Origin: JAWKOK01 sp963698255
GTDB taxonomy: Bacteria; Chloroflexota; Anaerolineae; Caldilineales; Caldilineaceae
Direction of reading: 5' to 3'
DNA: 64,000 nt
Assembly: GCA_963698255.1 (NCBI GenBank)
Contig: CAVOQD010000012.1
Location: 124,001-188,000, forward strand
Numbering within the stretch: position 1 is the first letter of the stretch; every line of letters begins with the position of its first letter. The notes below the pieces were generated by a model, which made no database searches, was not told where the DNA came from, and was given only the letters and a program-made list of their open reading frames with translations. Below are positions 29,363-41,839 of the stretch, one piece after another. A program made the position numbers and the translations under genes.

Positions 29363-30641
29363 TCATCCATCTGCCGCCTGTACCAATAGCCTCGAAAGCA
29401 GATCCGTCACAGCCTCGAACGAATAGTGGCGGCGAGCGACCTCGTAGTTGAACTCCACCATCCGCCGCCGACGCACCGGATCCATCATGGCCTCGATGCA
29501 CTGATCGACGGTCACGTCCGTCAACTGTCCGTCGATCTCGACCAGGTCGAAGCCCTTGGGCGCCAGGTCGGCGATGTAGACGGCGTAGCGGTTCACCAAT
29601 GCCGGTAGCCGAAAGTAGAGCGTCTCCACCAGTGCATTGCCGAAGCCCTCGACAAAGCTGGGGTAGGTGACAAAATCGGCGTGGACATAGGCATCCCAGA
29701 GCGAATAGATCTTGCTGCCGTCGTCCCGCTGCGCGGCTTCTGGGGCGAACTGCTCCGCCGCGTAGAGAAAGGGGACGTCATCTTGCTTTGCCTGTTCCTG
29801 CAAACGTTGAAGATAGCCCAGTCCCTCGTCGCCGGCGTGATGGGTGACCACCAGCACAGGTTCCTTGCCCATGAGTCGTTCGGCATGTTGGGGCTGGCGC
29901 AGACGACGCACCAATTCGATCGACAGCTCGATCCCCTTGCGCTCAATCACACGCGTCGGCTGCAAGATGAGCAGATGGCTGTCGGTCAAGCCCAGAGAAG
30001 CACGCAGATCACGGTTGAAGTCGGTCATGCCGGGGGCGGCTGTCGCGAAATCAAAGATATTGGGCAGCAGTTCGCTCTCCAGCCCTAGATGCTCGCGCAG
30101 CGAGTCTTGGGCCAGCGAGTTGATGACCAGATGTTGCACGGAAGGCAAGTTCGGCGGGAAAGCCTTGGCCAACAGATCAGGGATGCAGTTGACGGCAAAA
30201 CGCTCTCGCTCCCAGTAGAAATCGTGGTTGTGGCTCAGTGTCGCCAGGCCGGTGGCAGCGACGTAGTCAGTGATGGCGATGCCGAGAGGAATGTGCATGG
30301 GGATGGCCAGCGCGTTCTGCGGGATCAGCACATCGATACTGAACTCGTCCACGAATCGGGCGATCACGGGATAGATCTGTGCGACCATGGCATCGATCCG
30401 TGCGCGCAGATCAGACGGCGCTTCGGTCGTTCCGAAGCTGTGATCGTGGATCCAACGCGCTTCCGGATCGGTGAAGTGCAGCAGTGGAGCCAACAGTCCC
30501 TGTGGACCGCCCTCCTCCAGTTCGCCGGCACAGTAGAAGACATTGTGACCGAGGCGGCGGCAGATCGTCGCCAGTTTGGCCGTCTCCAGCGAAACGCCGT
30601 CGGTGCCCGGCCAAGCGTGTGGACAGAAATCCAATATTCAT
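29363..30641 (-). CDS. Glycosyltransferase, GT4-like (one frame break at the start)
   Basis: A GT-B-fold glycosyltransferase of about 425 residues. The start at 30641 (MNIGFLSTRLAG) is chosen because it continues into TDGVSLETAKLA after removal of one extra G near 30606; this is a common N-terminus of the family. The C-terminal nucleotide-sugar half has ILQPTRVIERKGIELSIELV and the acidic FVTYPSFVEGFGNALVE motif. Acceptor and donor are unknown. It starts beside the M42 peptidase gene on the same strand. Confidence 0.82.
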
Positions 30642-30654
30642 GATTTGCAACCCC

Positions 30655-31705
30655 TCAGCGGCTCAGGGTGTCACCATCGCGTACAAATGCGCACATCCAC
30701 TCGGTCAGCGCTTCGATGTCATCCAAGTTCGCGGTCTCGAAGGGCGAGTGGGTGTAGCGGGCCGGGAAGGCCACCAGTGCAGACGGGATGTCCGCCTTCA
30801 TCAAGGCGGCGCCGTCGCTGCCGAACGAGCCAAAGACGGCATGCTGGATCGGGATGCCGGCTGATGCGGCGACCGCCTCCAGCCGTGCCGTCAGACGCAT
30901 GATCGTAGTGGACATGGGCATCCTTGTGGACCAGTACCGGCCCCTTGCCCAGCTCAAGCGGCATGTCGCGCAGACTAACGCTCGGAATGTCGCCGGCCAG
31001 CCCGATCTCCAGCGCGATGGCTGCGTCATACTCGTTGTGCGCACCCAGTGCGCTGGCCCCGACAAGGCCGATCTCCTCCTGCACCGAGCAGACCATTGTC
31101 AGATCGCACCGGCGCTCGTGTACCGGCACACGCCGTAGCACTTCGGTCATCACGGCCAGGAGCACACGATCGTCCAGGGCCTTGCCCACAACCTGGCGCC
31201 CCATCAAGCGGGTCTCGGCGTCCCAGATGATGCGCGTGCCCGGCGTCACGCCCAGCTCCAGCAGTTCAGACCGACTGAGACCCGTCTCCACCCAGAAGTC
31301 ATTCCAGGTCAACTCGGACGGCTCGCGCAGCGCCAGCGAGGCCAGATGGCCGGTGGCGCCGGCGATGATGCCAGGGATCGCGCCGCTGCGTGCCAGTATC
31401 TGCACGGGCTGGCCGATGGTGAAGCTGTTGCGCAGGCCGGCTTCGCGGACCCACGCCTGGCCGTTGGCGAGCCAGAGAAAGCCGTTCTCATCGATGGCGC
31501 GCACGAGATAGCAGAGTTCGTCGGCGTGTGCGATCATCATCACGCGCTTGCCCTGGCCCCCGGCATGTGCGATCACATTGCCGATGCGTGTGCGCGACAC
31601 CTGGGCCCCAGCATCAGACCAAAGCGATTCCATACGTGCAAGCACAACCGCTTCCTGGCCGACTGGAGCGGCCAGTTCGGTCAGTTCCTTGATAAGATCG
31701 AACAT
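30655..31705 (-). CDS. M42-family aminopeptidase (one frame break)
   Basis: A dinuclear metallo-aminopeptidase of the M42/glutamyl-aminopeptidase type, cytoplasmic. Metal and catalytic residues are visible: His in MIAHADELCYLV, Asp in VGKALDDRVLL, the Glu pair in SVQEEIGLVGA, Glu in ALEIGLAGD (where Asp is more usual) and His in YTHSPFETA. One extra C near 30915 breaks the frame in HVHYD-MRLTARLEA. About 350 residues, normal for the family. It lies 13 bases upstream of the glycosyltransferase start and is probably cotranscribed with it. Confidence 0.88.
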
Positions 31706-31737
31706 TGATCCCTCCAGATATTTTCAGTTCATAGATA

Positions 31738-31826
31738 ACTCTGCGGCAAGAACCACGAATGACACGAATTGCATCTCTGAGAAAATTCGTGCAATTTGTG
31801 AAATTCGTGGTTCCCACAGTGGACTC
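31738..31826. repeat. Palindromic repeat, CCACGRAT family, copy 2
   Basis: ACTCTGCGGCAAGAACCACG is answered by CGTGGTTCCCACAGTGGACT, with ATTCGTGCAATTTGTGAAAT inside. The plan is the same as at 7878 and 50106. It lies between the M42 gene and the solute-binding fusion gene. Confidence 0.85.
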
Positions 31827-31925
31827 ATCGATGTCAAGAGATAAGCAGAAAGGCGAGCAGTGCGCCCGCCTTTCTGTTTATCGATCGACAGTTGATTCTT
31901 CCGCCCAGACGGTATGTCAAACGGG

Positions 31926-34590
31926 TCAGTCGGTACCGGTCGACTCTGTATCGTCGTAGGCGTTGTCAGCACCGTCCACCGGCGCCGGCAACGGCACAGC
32001 CTCAACGGCCAGCACATTGACGTTCTGCACAGCCTGCGCCGACCCACCGAACTCGGAGGCGACGTTCAGTTGATACATGACAGTTCCCACGTCTTGCGGA
32101 CAGTCCTCCTGCGAGCCGGATGTCGCCACATCCTCCAGCCAGACCTGGCCATTGCGCAATATCTGGGCCAGTGCCAGCGAATCGCCGCTGAAGGCCCAGG
32201 TCAGGTTCACGCACTGACCCAACGAAATCTCGGCAGGAGTCGCGCTGAAGGTGCTGATGACCGGCGCCGCCGGTGCGGGCGTGGCCGTCGGTTCGACCGG
32301 TACCGGCGTAGCCGTTGGCTCGACTGGTACTGGCGTGGCGGTCGGCTGTTCGCCGGCTTCAACCAGAACAGGTACGGTGACCGAGTTGGATTGACCGTCG
32401 TAAGCGAAGGCCTGCAACAGGTAATCCAGTTGCCCGACATCGGTCGGACAATCCTGCATACCACTGTTCGCCACCGGGCCTTGGTCCATGATGACGACGC
32501 CGTTGCGTGAGATGGTCGTGTAGTCGGCGCCGCTCGTGCTCCAGGCAATGCTCACGCACTGCTGCCCGGCGATGATGCGACCAGGGCTGACCGTGAAGCC
32601 GTTGATGGTCGGGCCGGAGGGGACCGGCGTGGCTGTCGGCGGCTGGGTCGTGGGCTGCGATGCGATCACGTCCACATGGTCGACGGCCTCGTTGTTACCG
32701 CCCGGCCCCTGGGCCTTGATGCGATAGGCATAGCTGCCTGGGCCTGGAGGACAGTCTTGCGTGCTGCCCCGGAAAGGTGCGGCGCGCCAGAAGCGATCAT
32801 CGTTGCGGAAGAGATCGACCTGGCTGACGTTGCCGGTGACATCCCAGCGCACGTTCACACATTGGCCTTCAGCGATCTGGCCGGAAGGTTCGACCGCGTA
32901 AAGATTGATGTACGGTGCGGCAGTGGACTGCTCCACATAGATGCGAATCTGGGGCGTCTGCACCGTGCCGTTCGTCTCCACAACACGGAGATAATAGGTC
33001 GTATCCTGGGGCGGACACTCCTGGCGGCTGCCTTGACCGGCAACGCCGTTGTTCTCCCAATTTTCACCCTCGGAATAGAAATAGACCGCGCTCACATTGG
33101 TCACATTCCAACTGAAGTTTACGCACTGGCCGCTCGTGATGTTGGTGCGATCCACGGTGAAATTGATACCCGGCGAGGGCGTTTGGGTCGGTATCACGGT
33201 CGCCACCGGCGCAGCAGGCACCGTGATGGCAACCCACAGTTTTTCGCCGAAGCCGGCGCCCTGGCCGTTGTGCAACTGCCAGACACCCTGATAGACAGCC
33301 GGCTGAATCGGCGCGATCAGATCGACAGAGATATCGTAGGTGGCGCCGGGCGCAACAGTGCCGGCAATGGCCGTCGGTTGTCCGCCCATGCGGGCGCCGG
33401 ACCGGTTGCCCTGAACAAAACTGAGCACATAGCTGCTGTCCCATGTGCAGGTGCCGCTGTTGAGCACACGCCATCCCTTGCTGAAGGGCTGGCCGCCCGG
33501 AATAACCGGCGGCGCCGTCATATTCTGATCGTCGTACGAAAGATCGGAGACCCACGTCATGCTATCGATACACCCAGGCACGACCGGGGGCAGCACGACA
33601 GGCGGCGCCGGTGTCGGCGTCGGAATCGGCAGGACGTACTCAGGCTCAACGTCGAGGTATTCCTTGATCAACTTGGTCACGACGCCGGTTTCCTGGAGCA
33701 GGGTCAGGACCTCGTTGACGTTGGTCTGCAATTCGATTGCACCCTTGCCGAAGGCGATGGCATAGGCTTCGTTGTTCAGCCCTTTGGCTACGACCTCAAC
33801 ATCGCCCTCCTGCTCGTAGCTCTCAGCCACCAGCAGGTCCAGCATCACCACATCGATCAGGCCGGCGGCGGCATCCTCAACAGCCCGACCAATGTCACCA
33901 TAGGCAAAAAGGTTGGTCTGCGGTATCAAACCGGTCGCTACAAGTTTGTCATTCAGCAGGTCTTCGTAGACCGATCCGCTCTGGACGCCGATGCGCAAAC
34001 TGGCCAGATCGCTCAAGGAGCCAATGGGAAGAAGATCGACGTTCGTGACCTGCAAGCACTGCATCCTGACTCACGTAGTAGACATGGCTGAAGTCAACCT
34101 GTTGCTCACGCTCCTCGGTCACCGAAATGGCGGCAATGGCTGCATCGATCTGGCCGACCTGCAATGCTGCGCCCAGCCCATCGAAAGCGAAGTCCTTGAG
34201 TTCGACTTCGACCCCCATATTGACGGCGATGGCATCGAGCAGGGCCGGATCAAAGCCGACGATCTGAAAGTCGTCATCGTATGATTCAAACGGCGCATAG
34301 TCTGCCGATGTGCCGACGATCATCTTGCCGGTCGCCTGAATCCGCTCCCACGGATCTTCAAAGACGATGACGCCTGCCTCTTCGTCAGTCTCAGCCGCGC
34401 CGACCACCATTGCAGTCGGCGTCGCAACCTCAACTTCGACCTCGACCGGAACTTCCGTGGGCGGCACTGTAGGCGGCACGGTCGGCGTCGCAGTCGGATC
34501 GGATGATCGACCGCAGGCCGCCAGCGCGAGCAGCGCGAGCACAAAGACAGCAATGAGCGCGGTAGAACGCGCCTTCTTTCCGATAAGCAT
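31926..34590 (-). CDS. Amino-acid-type solute-binding lipoprotein fused to NBR1-like and Ig-like domains
   Basis: A lipoprotein of about 888 residues. Signal with lipobox LALAACG, then a TPT/PPT-rich linker, then an SBP_bac_3-type domain (TGKMIVGTSADYAPFESYDD, DAAIAAISVTEEREQQVDFS, LRIGVQSGSVYEDLL, IDVVMLDLLVAESY) of about 240 residues. A TPTPAPP linker leads to an NBR1-like Ig domain (PGQPFSKGW-like PGGQPFSKGWRVLNSGTCTW, with YQGVWQLHNGQGAGFGEKLWV) and then four Ig-like repeats, each with a GQCVNxxW-type block and a later Cys-Pro. One extra base near 34055 breaks the frame inside the binding domain. The start at 34590 has AAGGAG upstream. No ABC permease or ATPase is adjacent. Confidence 0.88.
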
Positions 34591-34737
34591 GTTTTCTCCT
34601 TGATTCACGTTCACTTCAAAATAGGGTGTAGTAACAGATTTTGTAAATTCGGTTCAACAACATCGACAATCCCAACACATGTCCATACGGTTCTCAACTG
34701 ATTGTGAATATACCCATGGGATTTGCGCCATCGTGCA

Positions 34738-35699
<962 letters not shown>

Positions 35700-35703
<4 letters not shown>

Positions 35704-37655
35704 TGGTGCTCTCCTTGTGTTTGAATACGCATCACCCGAACATCACCTTCGCGGCGTGTGATACGTCTGGCGTCCAGTTCTTCAAGCAGGGCCTGTGCGT
35801 ATTTGCGGCTGGTGTCGAACAGGTCCCGGGCTTCGGCGAGAGTGATGGAGCCGCTGCTTTCGATATGTTGCTGAATCTGCTGCGATGCCGTCTCGAAATC
35901 GTCAGAGCGAAAGAGCACGCCGCCGCTGAGCCTGACCAGCATATGTTGCTCCACCATCATCTCCATGAGTTCGGAATCGTTTCCAAGCAAGTTTAGCGTC
36001 TCGGCGCCATTGGGCGGAGAAAAGGGCGATGCGACAAACTGGGCCAGGGTCCGCTCGATACGTGCCTGCTGATCCGCATTGGGGGCAACTTCGAATCCCT
36101 GCCGCCAGATGGATGCATCGTCGCCTTCAATCCACTCAGCGGCCTGGGGCTGTTCGAGCATGGCGTTGAAGAGACGCACTGAGATCTTGGCCTGTTGGAA
36201 AAGCTTCTGCAGACGGCTGCGCGCCTCGCCGCGAGGCATGCCCTGGCGCAACGGATGTTCGGCATGAAACTCGTCGAGCAGATCGCGCAACTGTCCGACT
36301 GTACGTTCCCAAGTTTCGATGGAGACCAGTCGTTGATCAGCGCCCTTGCCCACTTCGACGACGCCTCCGGCTGCGCGTAGCTCGTCTAGGGCGATCTGGG
36401 CCGTATCAAGGTCAAGGCTGCTCAGTGCGATCAACTCTGTCGGGCTGGAGAAAGGATTGCGAGCCAATGTTTGCAGCAGGATTTCGTCCGGCAGACCGCG
36501 CGCCAATGTCTGAAATTGAGTAATTGCATCCGGGTCCGAGCGCTTCCAGCGGCGTCGCGGATGGGGATTGAGGATGAGCCCCCCGCCCAGGGTGGTGCTG
36601 GGCGACGGCTGGCGCAGAATGAAGCGGTCTCCGGCGGCCACGGCCAACGGACGTTCCAGCCGCAGTTGCAGCCAGCCCTCCTGGCCCGGCTCGACCTGTT
36701 CACTCCCCAGCAGACGCACACGAGCCGGCACCTCGGACGCGCCAACAAACAAGTCAACGGCCTGGTTATGGACCAGCGGTTTGGGCGCATTCGCCAACAG
36801 TCGAAACGAGACGTCCACCAGCACTGTGCTGCGCACTGTGCCCGGCTTAACGACTACCTCGCCACGCCGAATCTCATCTGTGCCGATGTTGCTGAGGTTG
36901 ATGGCCAACCGGCTACCCGGTTCGCTTGTCCGGATCTGCTCGCCGTGGGTCTGCAGGCCGCGGATGCGTGCCTCGGCACCGCTTGGCGCAATTTCGACGG
37001 CATCGCCCACGGAAAAATGGCCGTCCATCAATGTACCGGTGACGATGGTCCCGAAACCGCTAATGCTGAAAATGCGGTCGATTGGAAGGCGTGGGCGGGC
37101 ACGATTGCGGCGGGGCGGCAGTGCGCCCAGGGTTTTGCCGAGAGCTTGGCGAAGATCGTCCAACCCTTCCCCGCTCATGGCGCTGACGCGCACGACCGGG
37201 GCCGAGGAAAGATGGGTATCCTGCAGGAGTTCGACCACGTCCAGCTCAACCAGGTCCAGCCACTCCGGGTCGTCAATCAGGTCAACTTTGGTCAGCGCGA
37301 CCAGGGCGGCCGGCACTGCCAAGAGATCGAGGATGGCCAGATGTTCACGCGTCTGAGGCATGACGCCCTCGTCCGCGGCAATGACCAACATGGCGGCGTC
37401 CACACCGCCGACGCCGGCCAGCATATTCTTGATAAAATCGATATGTCCCGGAACATCGATGATGCCGACGTTCTGCATCTCGCCGGCAGGATGGTCGCCG
37501 TCGTAAAGCGGAAGATCGATCCAGGCAAAGCCCAGATCGATGGTCATCCCCCGAGCCTTCTCTTCTTTCAGCCGGTCCGGATCAATTCCGGTGAGGGCCT
37601 CAACCAAGGCCGATTTGCCGTGATCAACATGTCCTGCCGTACCGATGACGCGCAT
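35700..37655 (-). CDS. selB: Selenocysteine-specific elongation factor SelB
   Basis: SelB is the GTPase that delivers Sec-tRNA to UGA codons marked by a SECIS hairpin. The N-terminal EF-Tu-like domain has GHVDHGKSALVEAL (G1), KARGMTIDLGFAW (G2), DVPGHIDFI (G3) and TKVDL (G4). Beta-barrel domains follow (IFSISGFGTIVTGTL), and the C-terminal half consists of winged-helix repeats, the last with FDTSRKYAQALLEELD, which bind the SECIS. Length 651 residues, intact. It lies between a coiled-coil gene and an aldo/keto reductase gene. No selA, selD or tRNA-Sec gene was seen in the window. Confidence 0.95.
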
Positions 37656-37666
37656 AGGTAGCCCGT

Positions 37667-38984
37667 CTACACCTTGGAGCCATTGGACGGGCCGGTCGCC
37701 TCGCCGGAGACGACGCCGGGTGTACGGCGCTGTCCGGCCTGGCTGGCATAGAGTTCAGCGTTACGACGCTGGCGCTGCCATTCATCCTCAAGATTTCGGA
37801 CCTTGTCGTCTCGCTCTTGGACCGAGGACTGCAATCCGTCCAGCCATGATTGGGCGGTACCCAGAAAGTAGTTGCTGTAGCTCTCCTGAAGCTTCCACAG
37901 GTGTTGAATCAACATGTCATGAACCTTGAGATCGTGCTCCAAAGGCGGAAAATGTTCGACGACCTCACGGTTGTACTTGTCTTGTTCGCCCCAGAGATGT
38001 TCCTGGCGCAGTTCAGCTTTGCGGCGACGTTTCTCAAATTCTTCACGGAATTCATCCATCTCGCGGCGGATGCGTTCCTCGGCAAGGCGCTGAAGTTCCT
38101 GCACCTGAGATTGCTCGCGCAGGATCAGATCCTTGAACTCCTGGATTTCCCCGACCGAGCGGCGTGCGATCTCAACCTGTTGGCCGAAGCTCTGCACCCG
38201 CTCATAGGACTGGGCGACCACCTGTTTCTGTTCAGCAACCGCCTCCTGCACACGGGCGATGGCCTGTTGGCGTTCAACGGCGGCCGAGCGTACCTGCTCC
38301 ATGAAGTCGGCCTGCTGGTTGCGCAGCACGTCGATCATACCGGGCAGCTTCTCAGTGCCGTCTTCCACGCGCCGAATGGTCTCATCGAGCACAGGGATGC
38401 GACCCGAAACCGCCTCGATACGCTTGAAGAGTTCGACCGTCTCTTGCTGCAATTGGGCAATGCGCTTGGTGTCGCTGGTCCGCTGCTCGGCCAGGAAGGG
38501 GATCTGTCGCGTGCGCTCTTCAATCTCCTTGGCCAGGCCCGCCCAACTGGTTGCGAACCGCCATCACCAGTTCGCCGAGACGCTCATCCTCGACGGCCCG
38601 AAGATCAATGGCTTCTTCCAGGCGGCCGATTCGAGGCAACTCTCGTCGCACCTCGCCGATCTCCCGGCTCAGCATCTCCCGATCACCCAAGCGTGCACGC
38701 TCCATGTCCCGTTGCGCCTGCACCCGATCATCGTCGCCCCGATCGACCAATGCGGCAATCTCCGTCTTGGCATTCTGGATCGAGGTCTCGAGCTGGTTGA
38801 AGCGGCCCAACTGCGCCTGTGTACCGGCAAGCTGGCCTTCAAGCTCCTGGACACGGCGCGCCTGTTCGATGATGTCGCCGGACTGGCTCTCGATTCTTTG
38901 TTGGAGACGCGCGATTTCGGCACGATCACGTCGATGCTCTTCGTCGAGCCAGTTCACCATCTGTGCAAGTTGTGCGATATCCAT
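37667..38984 (-). CDS. Long coiled-coil protein of unknown function (one frame break)
   Basis: About 438 residues, nearly all charged heptad-like sequence (RAEIARLQQRIESQSGDII, ERQQAIARVQEAVAEQKQV, AEERIRREMDEFREEFEKR), with no signal peptide or membrane helix. One extra base near 38538 separates the first 150 residues from the rest; after repair the coiled coil continues through EIEERTRQIPFL. A short less regular part follows near the C-terminus (SYSNYFLGTAQSWLDGLQ). It is the first gene of a unit with selB and the aldo/keto reductase gene, 11 bases from selB. No known family is recognised. Confidence 0.75.
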
Positions 38985-39075
38985 CTGGGTCCACCTTAGG
39001 GTTCAGAATCACGCGCATCCCTATCTTCAATACGAGGATATGCAAAGTTTAGGGTCTGCGCCACCATGACAATCT

Positions 39076-39105
39076 ATTATAGCAAAATACGGTTGACCCA
39101 ACCAA
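39076..39105 (-). promoter_or_regulatory. Promoter of the coiled-coil/selB/AKR unit
   Basis: On the minus strand TTGGTT (39105-39100) and TATAAT (39081-39076) are 18 bases apart, about 90 bases before the coiled-coil start. The rest of the 38985-39333 gap holds the opposing promoter at 39256 and no gene. Confidence 0.6.
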
Positions 39106-39255
39106 CCGTCGGGCATCTGCGGATGCATCTCAGGCTGTAGGCCCGTTTCCATACACTCATATCGAGGACCGATCAGCGTCTGCGACCGATGAGCATGCAG
39201 CAGAAACAGATTTCAGTCGTAAGTCAATACGTATCCCGGTCATGCATCGCCAGGT

Positions 39256-39284
39256 TTGGTCGATCCTGAGTGGGCTGATACAAT
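39256..39284 (+). promoter_or_regulatory. Promoter of the two glycosyltransferase genes
   Basis: TTGGTC (39256-39261) and TACAAT (39279-39284) are 17 bases apart, 50 bases before the first glycosyltransferase start. Confidence 0.6.
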
Positions 39285-39333
39285 GCGGCGAGTAAACCGC
39301 TTCGGCAATTCACATCCCATTTGAGACCTTCAC

Positions 39334-40494
39334 ATGCGCGTTGGAGTCGATGCCCGGTTGATCTATTATCGACCGGCAGGCATTAGCCGCTACACATGGC
39401 ACCTGCTACGGGCCCTTGCCAAAATTGATCAATGCGATGATTTTTTTGTCTTCCAGCATAGAAATCACCGCGAGCCAATTGTTGAACAGGACAATTTCAG
39501 ACGAGCGACGCTCTTCGCACCCGCCCATGGCAAGCTGGAGCAATTCATGCTGCCCATGGAACTGGGCCGATTCTCGCTGGACTTGATCCACTCGACCGAT
39601 TTTATCCCGCCGCTGCGCTCATCTATCCCGTCCGTTATCACGGTACATGATTTGGCCTTTCTCCACTGGCCCCACCTGGTCACCCAGGACAGCGCACAGT
39701 ACTACGGACAGATCGACCGAGCCGTGCAACATGTGCAGCAGATCATTGTGCCCAGCCGCAGCACGCGGGATGACGCCATCGCGCTCTTTGGCGTTCCCGA
39801 CAGCAAGATCAATGTGATTGCCGAAGCCGCCGATCCGATCTTCCGCCCACTCCCCATCGAACCGGCTCGCAAGGCCGTCACGGCCCGCCATCGGATTCCG
39901 GACAAATACATTTTCTTCGTCAGCACTATCGAGCCGCGCAAGAACGTCGGCGGACTGTTGAGATCGTTTCGTATACTGCTGGATCGCTATAATGTGCAGG
40001 ATACGGCGCTCGTTCTGGCCGGCAGCGAAGGGTGGCTCTACGAAGACACAATGGCGCTGGTCGCCGAGCTTGGGCTGGAGAACCACACCCGTTTTCTGGG
40101 CCGCGTCTCCGACCCGGACCTGCTGGAACTCTATGTCGGGGCGCAATGTCATATCCATCCGGCGCTCTATGAAGGCTTCGGTCTGCCGCCGCTGGAGGCC
40201 ATGGCCTGTGGCACGCCAACCATCGTTAGCAATGTGAGCAGTCTGCCTGAGGTCGTCAATGATGCGGCGCTATTGGTCAACCCGGTCGACTACGAGGAGA
40301 TCGCGGTCGCCATGAATCGGCTTCTGACCGATGAGGAGTTGCATGCAGAACTGCGCCGCAAAGGGTTGAGCCAGGCCAAATCATTCAGTTGGGACAAAGC
40401 GGCCAGCGCGACGCTGGATGTCTATCGCAAAGTCGTCGAACCGGAGAGCGAGCAAGCCGACGCACCGGAATCGATAAGAACCAGCGGGCCATGA
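39334..40494 (+). CDS. Glycosyltransferase family 4 protein
   Basis: GT-B retaining glycosyltransferase, intact at 386 residues. The N-terminus MRVGVDARLIYYRPAGISRY is typical of mannosyltransferase-like GT4 enzymes. VITVHDLAFLHWP, VSTIEPRKNVGGLLRSF and HIHPALYEGFGLPPLEAMAC (the E-x7-E nucleotide-sugar motif) are present. Its stop overlaps the start of the next GT gene by four bases. Together they suggest a polysaccharide or glycolipid pathway, product unknown. Confidence 0.92.
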   Translation: MRVGVDARLIYYRPAGISRYTWHLLRALAKIDQCDDFFVFQHRNHREPIVEQDNFRRATLFAPAHGKLEQFMLPMELGRFSLDLIHSTDFIPPLRSSIPSVITVHDLAFLHWPHLVTQDSAQYYGQIDRAVQHVQQIIVPSRSTRDDAIALFGVPDSKINVIAEAADPIFRPLPIEPARKAVTARHRIPDKYIFFVSTIEPRKNVGGLLRSFRILLDRYNVQDTALVLAGSEGWLYEDTMALVAELGLENHTRFLGRVSDPDLLELYVGAQCHIHPALYEGFGLPPLEAMACGTPTIVSNVSSLPEVVNDAALLVNPVDYEEIAVAMNRLLTDEELHAELRRKGLSQAKSFSWDKAASATLDVYRKVVEPESEQADAPESIRTSGP

Positions 40495-41738
40495 ACATTC
40501 TTCTGCTGACGCCGCAGTTGCCCTACCCTCCCCGCCAGGGAACCACCATCCGCAACTACAACCTAATTCGTGGGCTTGCCGAGCGCCACACCGTCGATCT
40601 GCTGACTTTTTTGGCCCCCGGTGAAACGCTGACCGATGACAGCCCCCTTCACACGCTCTGCCGCACGGTGATGGCCGTGCCGCAGCCTGAGCGCACACTG
40701 AGTCGCCGCGGCCGCGACACTTTCACCCGACGCCTTCCCGACATGGGGCTACGGCTGGAAAATGATGAGATGCGAGCGCTGACTCGGAAACTGGTGGACG
40801 CAAACGACTATGACATCATCCAGACCGAGGGCATCGAGATGGCTCAATATGGGGCGTTGGCCAGGGAAATCGCCTCGGCGGCAGGGTCAAAGCGCCCGGC
40901 CTGGGTCTTTGACGATCACAACTGTGAGTATCTGTTGCAAAAGCGCAGTGCGTTGACCGATCTGCGCAATCCGCCGCGCTGGGCAGCCTCAGCCTACAGT
41001 TTGGTACAGTGGCAGAAATTGGAGAAGTACGAGCGGCAGATCTGCCGGCAAGTCGACGCGGTCGTGGCCGTCAGCCCGGCCGATGCAGAGGCGCTGCAAA
41101 GTCTTGTGCCCGGACTGGACGTGACAGTCGTCTCCAACGGCATCGATCTGGGACTCTACCCTTTGGTCTCCGCCAACTCGGCCGGAGAGCGTCCGGCACT
41201 GGTCTTCACCGGCAAGATGGACTACCGTCCAAATATCGATGCCGTGCTCTGGTTCAGCCAAAATGTGCTGCCCCGAATCCAGGCCGGTCGACCCGATGTG
41301 CAATTCCAGATTGTGGGCATGAACCCTCATCCGCGGTTGGATGAGTTGCGCGCCGATCCGGCCATCGAGATTACGGGCATGGTGCCGGAGACGATTTCGT
41401 ACATCCAGAAGGCGGCAGTCTACGTGATCCCAATGCGCGTCGGCGGTGGCACGCGCTTCAAGGTGCTGGAGGCCATGTCGAGCGGCAAGCCGATTGTCAC
41501 CACATCGCTGGGCGTCGAGGGCATTCCTGTTCGCCATGGACAGGAATTGTTGATTGCCGACACGCCGGACGCATTTGCCGACGCCGTGCTTCACTTGCTT
41601 GTGGATGATGAGGCGACGCTGGCCAAGAAGCAGCAGATGGGAAAGTCAGCGCGAGCATTTGTTGAAGCTCGCTACGGTTGGCAACAGATCATTCCGAAGT
41701 TGGAAGCGCTTTATCGAAAACAACTTTCGATGCGCTAA
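40491..41738 (+). CDS. Glycosyltransferase, GT4-like
   Basis: Intact at 415 residues. MNILLLTPQLPYPPRQGTTI at the N-terminus, VFTGKMDYRPNIDAVLWF at the start of the second Rossmann domain and VYVIPMRVGGGTRFKVLEAM for the donor site identify the family. The ATG overlaps the stop of the upstream GT4 gene (ATGA), showing translational coupling. Acceptor unknown. A C-rich stretch with no gene follows to 41839. Confidence 0.9.
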   Translation: MNILLLTPQLPYPPRQGTTIRNYNLIRGLAERHTVDLLTFLAPGETLTDDSPLHTLCRTVMAVPQPERTLSRRGRDTFTRRLPDMGLRLENDEMRALTRKLVDANDYDIIQTEGIEMAQYGALAREIASAAGSKRPAWVFDDHNCEYLLQKRSALTDLRNPPRWAASAYSLVQWQKLEKYERQICRQVDAVVAVSPADAEALQSLVPGLDVTVVSNGIDLGLYPLVSANSAGERPALVFTGKMDYRPNIDAVLWFSQNVLPRIQAGRPDVQFQIVGMNPHPRLDELRADPAIEITGMVPETISYIQKAAVYVIPMRVGGGTRFKVLEAMSSGKPIVTTSLGVEGIPVRHGQELLIADTPDAFADAVLHLLVDDEATLAKKQQMGKSARAFVEARYGWQQIIPKLEALYRKQLSMR

Positions 41739-41839
41739 ATCGGCCATGATAATGCCAAGGCCCACCCAGGAGAACCACGGTTCCAACGGGTGTCAGGAAC
41801 ATGGTCGGTTTCCCTCCGTCAACGCCTTACGTGTCTGCA

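Noticed and set aside
32676..34091. Plus-strand open frame of 471 codons
   Set aside because: It mirrors the solute-binding fusion gene on the other strand and shows only the composition of an antisense frame.
36471..37661. Plus-strand open frame of 396 codons
   Set aside because: It is antisense to selB, which is intact and has all GTPase motifs.
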